Below, one piece after another: positions 53,445-62,975 of a DNA stretch of 64,000 nt; position 1 is the stretch's first letter, and every line of letters starts with the position of its first letter. A model generated the notes under the pieces. That model had not been told where the DNA came from, did no database searches, and saw nothing but the letters and a program-made list of their open reading frames with translations. Source of the DNA: Bemisia tabaci (Eukaryota; Arthropoda; Insecta; Hemiptera; Aleyrodidae); contig NC_092800.1 of the NCBI RefSeq assembly GCF_918797505.1, positions 3,782,001 to 3,846,000 of the forward strand, given 5' to 3'. The position numbers and the translations under genes were made by a program.

Positions 53445-54009
53445 GAATTATCTTTAAGAGATAACTTATGAATGGCTGCAACTATGCTAGATGTGCTATG
53501 CTATGCTATGCTGGAATGGATGGACTTGGGTTAGCGCCTTGATACCACTATTTTAACTCGAGGGAGCCCAGGTTGCAAACATCTCTAAATGAAGGAGAAT
53601 CTTGCCTATGAGATCGCTCAGCTTCGCTCTTGATCAACGAGAAAACGTCTGTTCTTTTTGAACAGCAGTAAAGAATTATACGATGAGGTTAACTTCATAA
53701 AATCAAAACTGATCATGACAATAAGAAAAAAACATTAAATGTCTAGAATGTACAAAGAATCAACTCCTACTCATGTTCATAAAATATAGATCTTGTAAAT
53801 GGCTATCAATGGCTGGACTTGGGTTAGGCGCCTTGATACCACTATTCGAACGCGGTGGAGCCCGTGGTGCATACTTGCAAAATTGAAGGCGAATCCTGCC
53901 GTTAGCACCGCTCAACCGTTTTCCCCTCGATCAAAAGGCAACATCTATTTTGTTTCATTTGTGGTGAAGGTGCAGATTCCTGAAGATATCGACGAGGAGT
54001 GACACAATT
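53445..54009 (+). repeat. Family H composite, two diverged units
   Basis: Unit 2 (about 53445-53725) and unit 1 (about 53727-54009) share GGACTTGGGTTAG, GCGCCTTGATACCACTATT and the order of flanking blocks, so they are old tandem duplicates. The whole composite recurs in inverted orientation at 57213-57720. A short TATGC microsatellite lies near 53498. Confidence 0.7.
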
Positions 54010-54262
54010 CTGCCGTGCTAAGGAAGAACGCCTTATGATCATTTGAGAGTTGCCAAATTTCCTTCGATAAAATGTTTATTTTCGAGGAAAGTTATGAATA
54101 TTTTTCCTTTTAATTTTCAGAATCTTTAGGTGAAGTTGCGAACAAAATCACCTGAAAAATTGGGAGGAAAATGTTCGTAAGCGTACCAGGAAATTCGCGT
54201 TTGATCAAAGAAAATTGGGCAACGCCTGAAGGTTCATACGGCTTTTTTCCTTCGCAAGGCAG
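54010..54262. mobile_element. Family C MITE with AATT duplication, joined to family H
   Basis: CTGCCGTGCTAAGGAAGAAC to TTTTTTCCTTCGCAAGGCAG. AATT on both sides (54006-54009 and 54263-54266). Confidence 0.8.
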
Positions 54263-54744
54263 AATTATCTGGAGTGATAGTGCGACGAGAAAAACTACTT
54301 AACACGTTTTATATATGGACTCACATTATAAGGAGCAGTTTACTTGTCTAATCAAAACAACCCGGCGCCAGTTGCACGGTGATATCCGTTTGTCCATTAT
54401 TTATTTAATGAACTTACTTAATTTTTTTCTGTGATTGAGTCATCGATAATTAACGTTACAATGTTACTGTCCATGCCGGCTGGATGGTTGTTATCGAGGA
54501 TAATGTGTCCCATTAATAATGTTCGTTAAGGCCATTCCGTTCTCGTATCAATGTCGGAGTCTCATTCATCCACGCACAACGTAGTGTAAAGTCTCGTAAG
54601 TTGGTAACACTGTTTTCCTTCATCGACACCCATTAAAAATAATTGATTCTTGGCGAGGCAGCTTCGATAAATATCGACCGTTTCACATGTATTTCAATTC
54701 AACGGACGAAACTCAGCACTGCCGACTGGAATTGCAACTGATGC
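54263..54744. other. Unassigned stretch
   Basis: GATTCTTGGCGAGGCAGCTT near 54644 resembles 37588. No gene. Confidence 0.3.
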
Positions 54745-55416
54745 AGGGTTTCCATAATTTCTTCATTTTCCGATTCCCGGATTTTCGCAGACCTTCGAAC
54801 AATATTTCCCTGTTTCTGTTTTCAAAAGTACGCTGACTTTCGACAAAACCTCCTTGTTTGACGGTCATATTATGATAAAACAAGGCATTCAGTAGCTGGT
54901 TGAAAAATGGCAAGCCTTACAAACGACCAGGAAGGGTGAAAAATTACTGGGAGATCAGCAGTGATGTTTTAGTGATTAGTTGATGTGTCAATAATTCCCG
55001 GACATTTCCCCTGAATGGAGAAATTGCAGCTGTCTGAAATTTGAAGAATTTCGTAGTTAAGTGGTAACTACTGAGTCAACTGAACACGAGGATACCCTAG
55101 GTTCATGAATTGAACAATTCTTGAAGAAGATAAGACAAAATGATCTAATCTACTAGAATACGTGTGTTTAAATGGGAAATTCCGCCAGATGACGTCACTA
55201 AGCGGTGCATTTTCTCACTTCTGAATCTAATTTTATACTATTTCCCATATCAAAAAAAGAATATGAAAACATTCTGTGAAATCAGCTCTTTAAGCCTTTT
55301 CAGATGAAGCAATAAAAAATTTGCATGCAAAGTCTCCATTCCAGGACTTTCACTGATTTTTCTCCGTCGTCAAAAATTCCCTGATTTCCTCTGATTTCCA
55401 GATAGTCGGAAACCCT
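54745..55416. mobile_element. Possible element with AGGGTTTCC ends enclosing a family G copy
   Basis: AGGGTTTCCATAATTTC at the left and CAGATAGTCGGAAACCCT at the right are inverted. Like E and F, the margins carry GATTTCC-type repeats. The interior includes family G (55155-55345). Confidence 0.4.
55155..55345. repeat. Family G repeat with a perfect CRE (TGACGTCA)
   Basis: In inverted orientation to 22440-22740. The core reads CCGCCAGATGACGTCACTAAGCGG, in which the CREB/ATF consensus TGACGTCA sits between CCGCC and GCGG. Confidence 0.6.
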
Positions 55417-55435
55417 AGAAAAAGATCGGCTTTCC

Positions 55436-55761
55436 GGGCCTTCATCGATTCTTTACCACACTGGAAAAAAAACACATTGGATCTAGAGTCCAGACTCTTA
55501 AAAACATCGACAAGAAAAATACTCTTGATTCACTTAGATTTAAGCTTAAATCAAGAACCAAGCACTCTAATGAGAGCGAATTTTCTTTTTGATTTAAGCT
55601 TAAATCTGATTGAATCAAGAGTAATTTTTCTTGTCAATGTTTTCAAGAGTCTGGACTCTCGGTCCAATGTTTTTTTTTCCTTTTTTTTTTTCCTTTTTTT
55701 TTTTTTTCAGTGCATAGTTTCAAATGGGATATCCATTGGCGTTTATCACGCCTCGCCACTG
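55436..55761. mobile_element. Family B hAT-like MITE, right half, split by a family A MITE
   Basis: B reads ATCGATTCTTTACCA, then the A copy, then CATAGTTTCAAATGGG and CACGCCTCGCCACTG. Removing A with one CA restores TTTACCATAGTTTCAAATGG, matching intact B copies. Confidence 0.8.
55459..55712. mobile_element. Family A MITE nested in family B, CA flanks
   Basis: CACTGGAAAAAAAACACATTGG at the left. The right T-run is expanded and interrupted (TTTTCC groups, about 55667-55707) before CAGTG. CA on both sides (55457-55458 and 55713-55714). Confidence 0.85.
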
Positions 55762-55794
55762 ATTGCTCATCGCGAAGCGTCGTTGCGTCCCTAT

Positions 55795-56048
55795 GCTGCT
55801 GTGCTAAGGAAGAACGCCGTATGAGCCTTCAGACGTTGCCAAATTTGCTTCGATAGAAACCGAATTGACTGCGAAAATTGTGAATATTTTGTTTCAAAAT
55901 TTTTAGACAATATTGTACGCAATTTAATCTAAAATATCCGAGAATTTTAAGGAAAAATATGCTTCAATATCGTCAAAATTACATGTTTTATCCAGGGAAA
56001 TTTGGCAACTCTCAAATGTTCATACGGCGTTTTTCCTTAGCACGGCAG
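55795..56048. mobile_element. Family C MITE with TATG duplication
   Basis: CTGCTGTGCTAAGGAAGAAC to TTTTTCCTTAGCACGGCAG, with TATG on both sides (55791-55794 and 56049-56052). Same subfamily as 21785-22037. Confidence 0.8.
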
Positions 56049-56746
56049 TATGTGAGGAGGGCGAAGACTTTTCGAGGCGAAAACAGACGAGAAGAGCAAC
56101 GGATAAGCGGGCGCCAACAATGGGAGCGCTACGCCCTGATGGGGTAATGGCTATGAAAACTCGAGAGGTCTCGTGTCCCGACTCGGATATCTTTTCGCGC
56201 ATACCAACTTACATCACGAGCAGATGAGCCGCGCCGCGCCCGCAGCCGCGCGGAGGGGGGGGGGCGGGTGTGTTATCGGGTATTAATTTTGTCCCGGTGC
56301 CCCACCCCGCTCGGAGGCACGGATAAGCATACCTAATTGAATTAATCGCGTCTAAACAGCCGAGCGGAAGGAGGGTGGCGGCCCACCGATCGTTTTTGAA
56401 GTGCCCCGTCTCGAAAACCGCTCAACCCCGTCGAGGAGTCCGCACCCGGTGCGCGGTTTCCGACGCCGAGTATCGATCCGGGGTAACGGTCAGCGGGGGA
56501 GGGCGGAAAAAAGTTGCGGGCGGGCGCGGCCGGAGGGGAGAGGGGGGCGACCCGTGTCGCTAACCGCAGCAGCGTGTTTGAGCTTTAAAGCGCATCGGGG
56601 GAAGCTTCGGGCCCGGGATTTATTGGAAGTTGTGCTCGAGTTGGTCTGCGGCCGAGCTTTTCTCCTGCGTCAAGAACGAACGCTGGAAAGCGGGGCTCGG
56701 GTCGGTGGCGCGGTTTCGTTATTTTCGTTTCCGACGCCCGACGCTG
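56049..56746. other. GC-rich, CpG-rich island with G10
   Basis: G10 at 56255-56264, then GTTATCGGGTATTAATTTTG and CCTAATTGAATTAATCGCG, a homeodomain-core-rich segment. A 132-codon frame (56401-56799) is arginine- and glycine-rich and runs into the neighbouring MITE, so it is not supported. Confidence 0.4.
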
Positions 56747-56980
56747 CACAGTGGACGGAGTCGATAAGAGAGGTCGGAAAAAAAATTTGGAAACTTTAAA
56801 GCTTATAACTCTGTTCATGCGAAACTTTCAGATTTCAAAAGTAAGTCCATTGGTTTCCTCGTGAAATTTTCTTCTGCAGGCACCCCTTAAAATTAAAATT
56901 GTGACGGAATAAACACCAAAATTCGCAATTTTAGACGAACATTTCATGTCCGACCTCTCTAATCGAATCGATCTACTGTG
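56747..56980. mobile_element. Family M Transib-like MITE with CGCTG duplication
   Basis: CACAGTGGACGGAGTCGATA to TCGAATCGATCTACTGTG, flanked by CGCTG (56742-56746 and 56981-56985). Confidence 0.85.
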
Positions 56981-57212
56981 CGCTGGCCGCGGATGATGCC
57001 CGGAAACGCTGGCCGGTCGTGGCTGTAGAAATGTAGCACGCGTAGACTGTAGAGGCCGCATCAGCGATGCACTTTTGGGATATGGGAAAAAGCAACTGTG
57101 GTAATTTGGATTGAGTTTAATATAAATGAACGAGTCACATTTTGTAGTGATCAAAAGAGTTAAGTGTAGTTTTAAGGTGAAACTGCCGCAATTTGTTTTT
57201 GTTTACCGGTAG

Positions 57213-57720
57213 ATGTTTCCCTTTGATCGAGGGGAAAACGGTTGAGCGGTGCTAACGGCAAGATTCGCCTTCAATTTTGCAAGTATGCACCACGGGCTCC
57301 CCCGCGTTCGAATAGTGGTATCAAGGCGCCTAACCCAAGTCCAGCCATTGATAGCCATTCACAAGATCTATATTTTACGAACATGAATAGGAGTAGTTGA
57401 TTCTTTGTACATTCTAAACAATTCATGTTTTTTTCTAATTATAATGATCAGTTTTATTTTATAAAGTTAACCTTCTTGAATAATTCTTTACCGCAGTTCA
57501 AAAAGAACAGATATTTTCTCTTTGATCAAGAGCAAAGCCGAGTGGTCTCATCGGCAAGATTCTCCTTCATTTAGAGAAGTATGCAACACGGGCTCCTTCG
57601 AGTTAAAATAGTGGTATCAAGGCGCGACCCAAGTCCATCCATTCCAGCATAGCATGCAGCCATTCATAAGTTATCTCTTGAAGATAATTGGTTAAACTGA
57701 GAGCAGAAACTACGTACTTA
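57213..57720 (-). repeat. Family H composite, inverted copy
   Basis: Unit 1 (57213-57445) then unit 2 (about 57480-57720), the inverse of 53445-54009. TCGAGGGGAAAACGGTTGAG and CAAGATTCGCCTTCAATTTT are identical to 52258-52548. Confidence 0.7.
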
Positions 57721-58028
57721 ATTCTTTCTTGAGGACGAGAGGAGATAATACCGAAAACCCTATATTTTTGGTTATTCTCTCAAAATGTTGCATCTATAGA
57801 ATAAACTCATTCACAATCTCTTTTAGGACCTCCCTCAAGCTGAAAACCTCCTTGTGCATGCGCATCTGACAAACGAGAAAAAAAAGGTCTGCCGTGAAGT
57901 ATTTGTTCATTAAGTTAGACTCTTTACTGCCTCGAAGGAATCGTCTCTTTGAAGAGGCAAGGCTGGATTTCAAACGAATTCACACTAACTAATCTCCTTT
58001 TGAAAACAAATGCCTCTCCCTTCCAGCG
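57721..58028. other. Unassigned stretch
   Basis: No feature recognised. Confidence 0.3.
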
Positions 58029-58259
58029 CACAGTGGATCGAGCCAATCAGAAGTCAGACATGACATTTTTGATTAAAACTGCAAATGTTGATGTTTACTG
58101 CGTCCCATTTTAAATTTTAAGGATTGCTTCGAGAAGAAAAATTCACGAGGAAACCAGTGGAATCACTTTTAAAATCCCAGAGTTTTGTTAAAATGGAGTT
58201 ATAAGCTTTAAAAGTCTCCAAATTTAGCCCGACCTCTCCCATTGACTCGATCCACTGTG
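58029..58259. mobile_element. Family M Transib-like MITE
   Basis: CACAGTGGATCGAGCCAATC to TTGACTCGATCCACTGTG. Flanks are CAGCG (58024-58028) and CGGCG (58260-58264), a 4 of 5 match. Confidence 0.8.
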
Positions 58260-59134
58260 CGGCGTCATGCGGAACTCCTCCTCAATTTCTGTAATATCAT
58301 TTCGCTCGAAGCGTCAATTCTAGAGATCTCGTTGTTCAAACGTGGCCGATAGCTGGAATTCCTTCCAGCTCAAAAGAGCATTTCTTACGAAAATTCCGGA
58401 AAATAAAATGCTAGAAATCCTCGCATTTTTTATGTTATACGTGAGTCAATTCTTAACTTAAGCTAGAGAACTATTCTCTCGACTCTTTCAAACATAATTA
58501 TCTTTATTATCAATATATTCATAAATGTAGTCTACATTAAATGGTATTCGGTTCCAAGAAACATATGAAATTATTTAGTTTCTAGATTGAGTTTCTCCGG
58601 ACCTTCTTGCAAAATTTCCGCACTTTTTCAGTACTTCCGGAGCGCCCTTAAAAAATCACTACTATTTTCGAGCTGTGAAACACCCTGTTCTACCATTTTT
58701 TGGGCCCTAGAAGACTCCATTCAGCCTAAGATGGCTAGGCTAATTAGAGATGGTAACCGCAGTGACCATACTCTTCCTATACAGGAACTCAACCTATAAT
58801 AAACTCGTTTGTCCATTACAACTATACCCGCTTTCACTAACAGGAACGCGCCATAGTGTCTCCAACATTTTTGTCGATCGCTTAGTCTATCAATTCCGAT
58901 AACCAGCCCACTTCTCTCTCCTGCTGAGCTCAATCCTTTCAAATCTCGAATCCATGCGTGTGAAGAGGCTTCACACTATCTTTTCACACCGTGTCTCCGT
59001 CGCCGTTAACTCACCACTCAACACCGGGTAAACACCGAGTAAAACCGAGCCCCCCCCCCCCCCCCCCTCCCGCCAACGGGTCGGTATCATTGACGCCGAG
59101 CCTAACCGCGGTTCAAAAGTCAACGCGGGCGGCG
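58260..59134. other. Unassigned stretch with C18
   Basis: A short hairpin AGCTGGAATTCCTTCCAGCT lies near 58351. C18 at 59050-59067 sits in a pyrimidine-rich patch. No gene. Confidence 0.35.
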
Positions 59135-59352
59135 CACAGTGGATCGAGTCAACTGGAGCGGTCGGACACGATTTAAAAACTTTGAAAACTTCATCCTTAT
59201 GTAATGTTGACGTTTTAAAAGTAGTTTCGTTGGTTTTCTCGTGAAATTTTCAACGATAAGCACCCCTCAAAATTAAGATTGTGACGAGATGAGCGTAAAT
59301 TTGTACAATTTTTGTAAAACATAGCGTTCTCCCGAGGACTCGTTACACTGTG
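59135..59352. mobile_element. Family M Transib-like MITE with CGGCG duplication
   Basis: CACAGTGGATCGAGTCAACT at the left and GGACTCGTTACACTGTG at the right, flanked by CGGCG (59130-59134 and 59353-59357). Confidence 0.85.
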
Positions 59353-59789
59353 CGGCGGGGAAGCGGCATACGGGCGATTCCTGAAACAATAAAAGTCGGA
59401 GACGAGACTTCACATATTATAATTTTATTTAATTCAACATTCACCTCACAATGTGTTGGAATCCGAGGGGAGCCGACCGGGGGGGGGGGGGGGGGGGGGG
59501 CTCCGGTGGTATCCGACGCGGCGCGGGGTCTTCGGTCTCTGTTCCTCCCGCTGGTCGGCGGGCTCGCGGTGTCTCTCTCGCTCTCTTGATTGTGAGCGAG
59601 AAGGGCACGTATACAAGTGTTGTCGGTCTGTTTACTTGAGAATAAATCTCTTCCCTGCTTCCAACTCTCGGCCCCTCGACCCTCCCTTGTCCCCGGGCGA
59701 GAAGTCTCCGATCGGGGTTGCCGCGCACCGGCGAGAAATCGTCTCGTGGCAGGGCGGCATGAAACGTGAGAAAGGAATGACAGATTGGA
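59353..59789. other. GC-rich island with G22
   Basis: G22 at 59479-59500 is the longest G run of the window. Downstream is a T-C-rich stretch (TCTCTCTCGCTCTCTTG). Overlapping frames on both strands come from the homopolymer. Confidence 0.4.
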
Positions 59790-60090
59790 GATTTCAGCGA
59801 AATATTTCATGAAATTTCACTAAGCTGTGATATATTTCATGTTTTTAAGGGCCTAGAGTATGCAACCCGCACTCAAAAATACAAAAATAGATTTCAGTAA
59901 AGTAGTTGATGAGACTCACTGGGCTGTGAAATATTTCATGCTTTTAAGGGGCTAGAGTATGCAACCCGCACTCAGACATACAAAAATAAGTTTCGCTGAA
60001 ATATTTGATGATATTTCACTAGGCTGTAAAATAATTCATGTTTTGTAGGGGCTAGAGTATGGAACCCGCACTCAAATATACAAAAATAGA
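59790..60090 (+). repeat. Tandem array, about 100-bp unit, three copies
   Basis: CTAGAGTATG occurs at 59853, 59952 and 60052, each with CAACCCGCACTCA (GGAACCCGC in the last), ACATACAAAAATA and ATATTTCATG. No coding capacity. Confidence 0.75.
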
Positions 60091-60094
60091 TCTA

Positions 60095-60300
60095 TTCGAT
60101 AGTGGTTCGATGTATCGTTTGGTTCAAAAGAATTGAACGGAAGCTCCAACAAAAAGTTTAGGATTTAAGTTGGAAAAGCTGAAAATGAGAAAGTTCTTAA
60201 CAACTTGCCTTGACATTGCCATTTGGTACTCGAAAGAATAAAAATTCAATCGCTGAGGACCCGTTACCTCAGATTTCTGAATTGACTGTGCGGATGAATT
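60095..60300 (-). repeat. Family W dispersed repeat, inverted
   Basis: ATTCGATAGTGGTTCGATGT and GAAAAGCTGAAAATGAGA are inverted relative to 37670-37910. Confidence 0.5.
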
Positions 60301-61125
60301 TCATCTGCCGCGAACGCTATGAATATTGTAAGATCTTAGCAGCATTGCATGCCTCATACGCCTTTTCACCGCAAAATGCCTAAATATCCTCGGTAAATTA
60401 AGCTTGATTCCATTTTAGACTGTGAAAGGAGCTTCAGTTTAGGAGTGCGTAGATAAATCAGAAAATAAACCAAATTGACATATTTGTGCTAGGAATAACT
60501 ATGTTGCAAGTAAATCCTGCGCAAATAGTTCCTTTTTAGCATAAATAAGTCAAATTCGATTGTCGCACTAAACTTCACCGGCCGGAATTTGTGAAGATAT
60601 TCTTTTGTGTCTTACAGAAAAATGCCTCAATTTTCCTCGATAAATTGAGCTTGATTCGATTTTAGACTGTGAAAGGAGCTTCAGTTTATAGGAGCACGTA
60701 GAGAAACCACAAATTAAACCAATCGTACATATTTCTGCAAAAAAAGGAACTATATTGCAAGTAAATTTTGCGCAAATAGTTCTTATTAGCGTAAATACGT
60801 CCAATTCTGATTGGATTAAGGTTGATTGCACTAAAATTCTCCTGCCGGGATTTGCGAGGATATTCTTTAGAGTCTTACCGAAAATGCCTCAATTTTCCTC
60901 GATGAATTAAGCTGGATTCGACTTTAGACTGTGAAAGGAGCTTCAGTTTAGGATCACGTAGATAAACCACAAAATAAACCAAATTTACGTACTTATGCTA
61001 AAAGGAACTATGTTGCACGTAAATCCTGCGCAAATAGTTCCTTTTAGCATAAATACGTCCAATTCGATCGATGCACTGAACTTCTCCGGCCGGAATTTGT
61101 GGCGATATTCTTTTGAGTCTTACTT
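60295..61125 (+). repeat. Family R tandem array, 246-262 bp unit, three copies
   Basis: AAAATGCCT recurs at 60373, 60619 and 60881. Each unit has GACTGTGAAAGGAGCTTCAG, CAAATAGTTC, and CGGAATTTGTG- or GGGATTTGCG-type blocks near its end. Each carries a hairpin in which GGAACTAT faces ATAGTTCC. The best is 60987-61058, with ACGTACTTATGCTAAAAGG facing CCTTTTAGCATAAATACGT. Confidence 0.8.
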
Positions 61126-61773
61126 CTAGACACAACGACGAAAAAATTCGAAGAATTCCGACGATTAGGCAACCCCGCGTCCGAGCGCCGAGCCCTCTAC
61201 ATTGTTCCCCGAGCTCGGCTGAGGCGTCCCAGTAATTTACAAAGAATCGCTTATAATTATTTTCGAGAACTGACAAGTTATGAGCCTCATTCATCCTTCA
61301 CCCCGCCGTATTAACACTTAATTAGATGAGCGTCAACGGAGAAAACAAAACAGAGAGAAAGAGAGAAAAAAGAAAACGGAGAGGGGGGAGAGGAAAAAAC
61401 TAATTAGAGTGCCCTCGAAAACCGAATGCTCGAGATTAAATGTGCATTAAACGGTTCCATTATTTCCGAGACCAGGTGAAAAAGTGGCCGGGAGAGGTGA
61501 CGTAAAAAATGATTGCGTCATCGACTACTGAAACTAATAAACGGTGTCGAGATTGAGTTGGGCTGTGCGGTCTGCGATTTGATGTGTCGGGAACGTTTCG
61601 GAAGCCTTCGAATCTAAAATTATCTCTCTCGGTCCGCCTTAAATCTACGACGTTATACGAGGCTCGTTTACAAGGTGTCATCGACAACACAAATTTCCTC
61701 CTCTCGAAAAAATTATTGCGTGAAGATTCCACCGGAGTTCAGTAATCATTTGCACGGCTATCGTTGCGAAATT
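61126..61773. other. Unassigned stretch with TAATTA-rich segment
   Basis: CACTTAATTAGATGAGCG and AAACTAATTAGAGTGCCC (about 61313-61410) flank a purine-rich stretch. They could be homeodomain sites in an enhancer; this is inference only. Confidence 0.3.
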
Positions 61774-62009
61774 AAATGAGGACTTATCTGTAACAATAGC
61801 GGATGTGAAAAATTACCTTTGCGAAACACAATCAAAAAACTGTTTTGGCATCGAGAAAATTTTGAGAAAATACTTGAGATGTGATCTTCGAGATCTGTAC
61901 ATTATGCTAGAGCCAAACATATTAAATTTTTGTGTGGAAAAAACAGTTTGTTAAGCGTGTTTCGAAAAGGTAATTTTTCACATCCGCTATTGTTACAGAT
62001 AAGTCCTTA
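61774..62009. mobile_element. Family Y MITE with ~70-bp TIRs
   Basis: GGACTTATCTGTAACAATAG and GATGTGAAAAATTACC at the left face their inverses at the right (GGTAATTTTTCACATC, CTATTGTTACAGATAAGTCC). AAACTGTTTT and AAAACAGTTT continue the arms. TTAAAT lies close to both ends. Confidence 0.7.
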
Positions 62010-62243
62010 AATAGCTTGGAGCTTTTATCAACCCCTCAAAGGCCGTCAAGAAATTCAACTAAAAGTTATACGATACTTCACAATCGCTCAGCGGCTATTT
62101 TCTGTTCTTAAAACAGCTAGATATATAAAAACTGAATAAATCGAAAAGGTTGACGATGCTCTGTTTGGCACTTACGACCTCCGATGCCCGCTTCAGTGAT
62201 CATCATTACAATCATTAATATCAAAACCAACGGTCCGCGGTTC

Positions 62244-62461
62244 TACTACCGTGGAATCCCGTGTAACGTTAAGTACTACCGTGGAATCCCGTGTAACGTT
62301 AAGTACTACCGTGGAATCCCGTGTAACGTTAAGTACTACCGTGGAATCCCGTGTAACGTTAAGTACTACCGTGGAATCCCGTGTAACGTTAAGTACTAAC
62401 GTGGAATCCCGTGTAACGTTAAGTACTACCGTGGAATCCCGTGTAACGTTAAGTACTACCG
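62244..62461 (+). repeat. Minisatellite, exact 30-base unit, seven copies
   Basis: TACTACCGTGGAATCCCGTG followed by TAACGTTAAG is repeated seven times from 62244, with one substitution seen (C to A at 62399) and a partial eighth unit. Since 30 is a multiple of three, frames stay open through it; their repetitive translations are not genes. Confidence 0.95.
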
Positions 62462-62595
62462 CGGTTACCGTGTCGTGTGAATAACCGTGGTTTTTTCTTT
62501 CTCCGTGGACATGACACGGAAAAGTGTAATCGTTCGGAATTTCCTCTTCATCAGCTTTTCTGACTTATTCAAAATTCTTGTTTAAAACTACGTTC

Positions 62596-62975
62596 CAGAG
62601 TCCCTTGATAGACAGAGTATCGTTAAGTGGCTATGAATTTCGATTGGCTCTTCCACTTTGATCTTAATAGGACCCAAAAGTGGCGGACGCTGTAAGTAGG
62701 TGAAACAACGATATTGCTTGAAAAGTAGTTTTATTGGCATATCGCGACGATTTTAATCGAATGCAGTGTAACGACGTATTTACTTAGTTTTACGGCTAAC
62801 GTAAGCTATTTTCGAGAAAACGCATCATCTGCGGTTGGTGATTACCGTCAAAATTAGGCAATGAACCCCCTTCTATCCTAAAAACCCAAAACAAAGCGCG
62901 GCCATTTTTGAATCCAAAGGCCTCCGTGGAAAGTGGATGGCGACATGTACACACTCTCTCTATCAAGGTACTCTA
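62596..62975. mobile_element. Possible family V element, diverged
   Basis: AGAGTCCCTTGATAGACAGAG at the left and CTCTCTCTATCAAGGTACTCT at the right are inverted and resemble the ends at 16588-16899. No clear duplication. Confidence 0.5.

Noticed and set aside
56401..56799. 132-codon plus-strand frame
   Set aside because: Openness follows from CpG-rich composition and it runs into a Transib-like MITE. No motif is recognised.
62184..62484. Two overlapping repetitive open frames, and a CRISPR-like look
   Set aside because: The 30-base units are contiguous with no spacers, so this is a minisatellite. Frames stay open only because the unit is a multiple of three.
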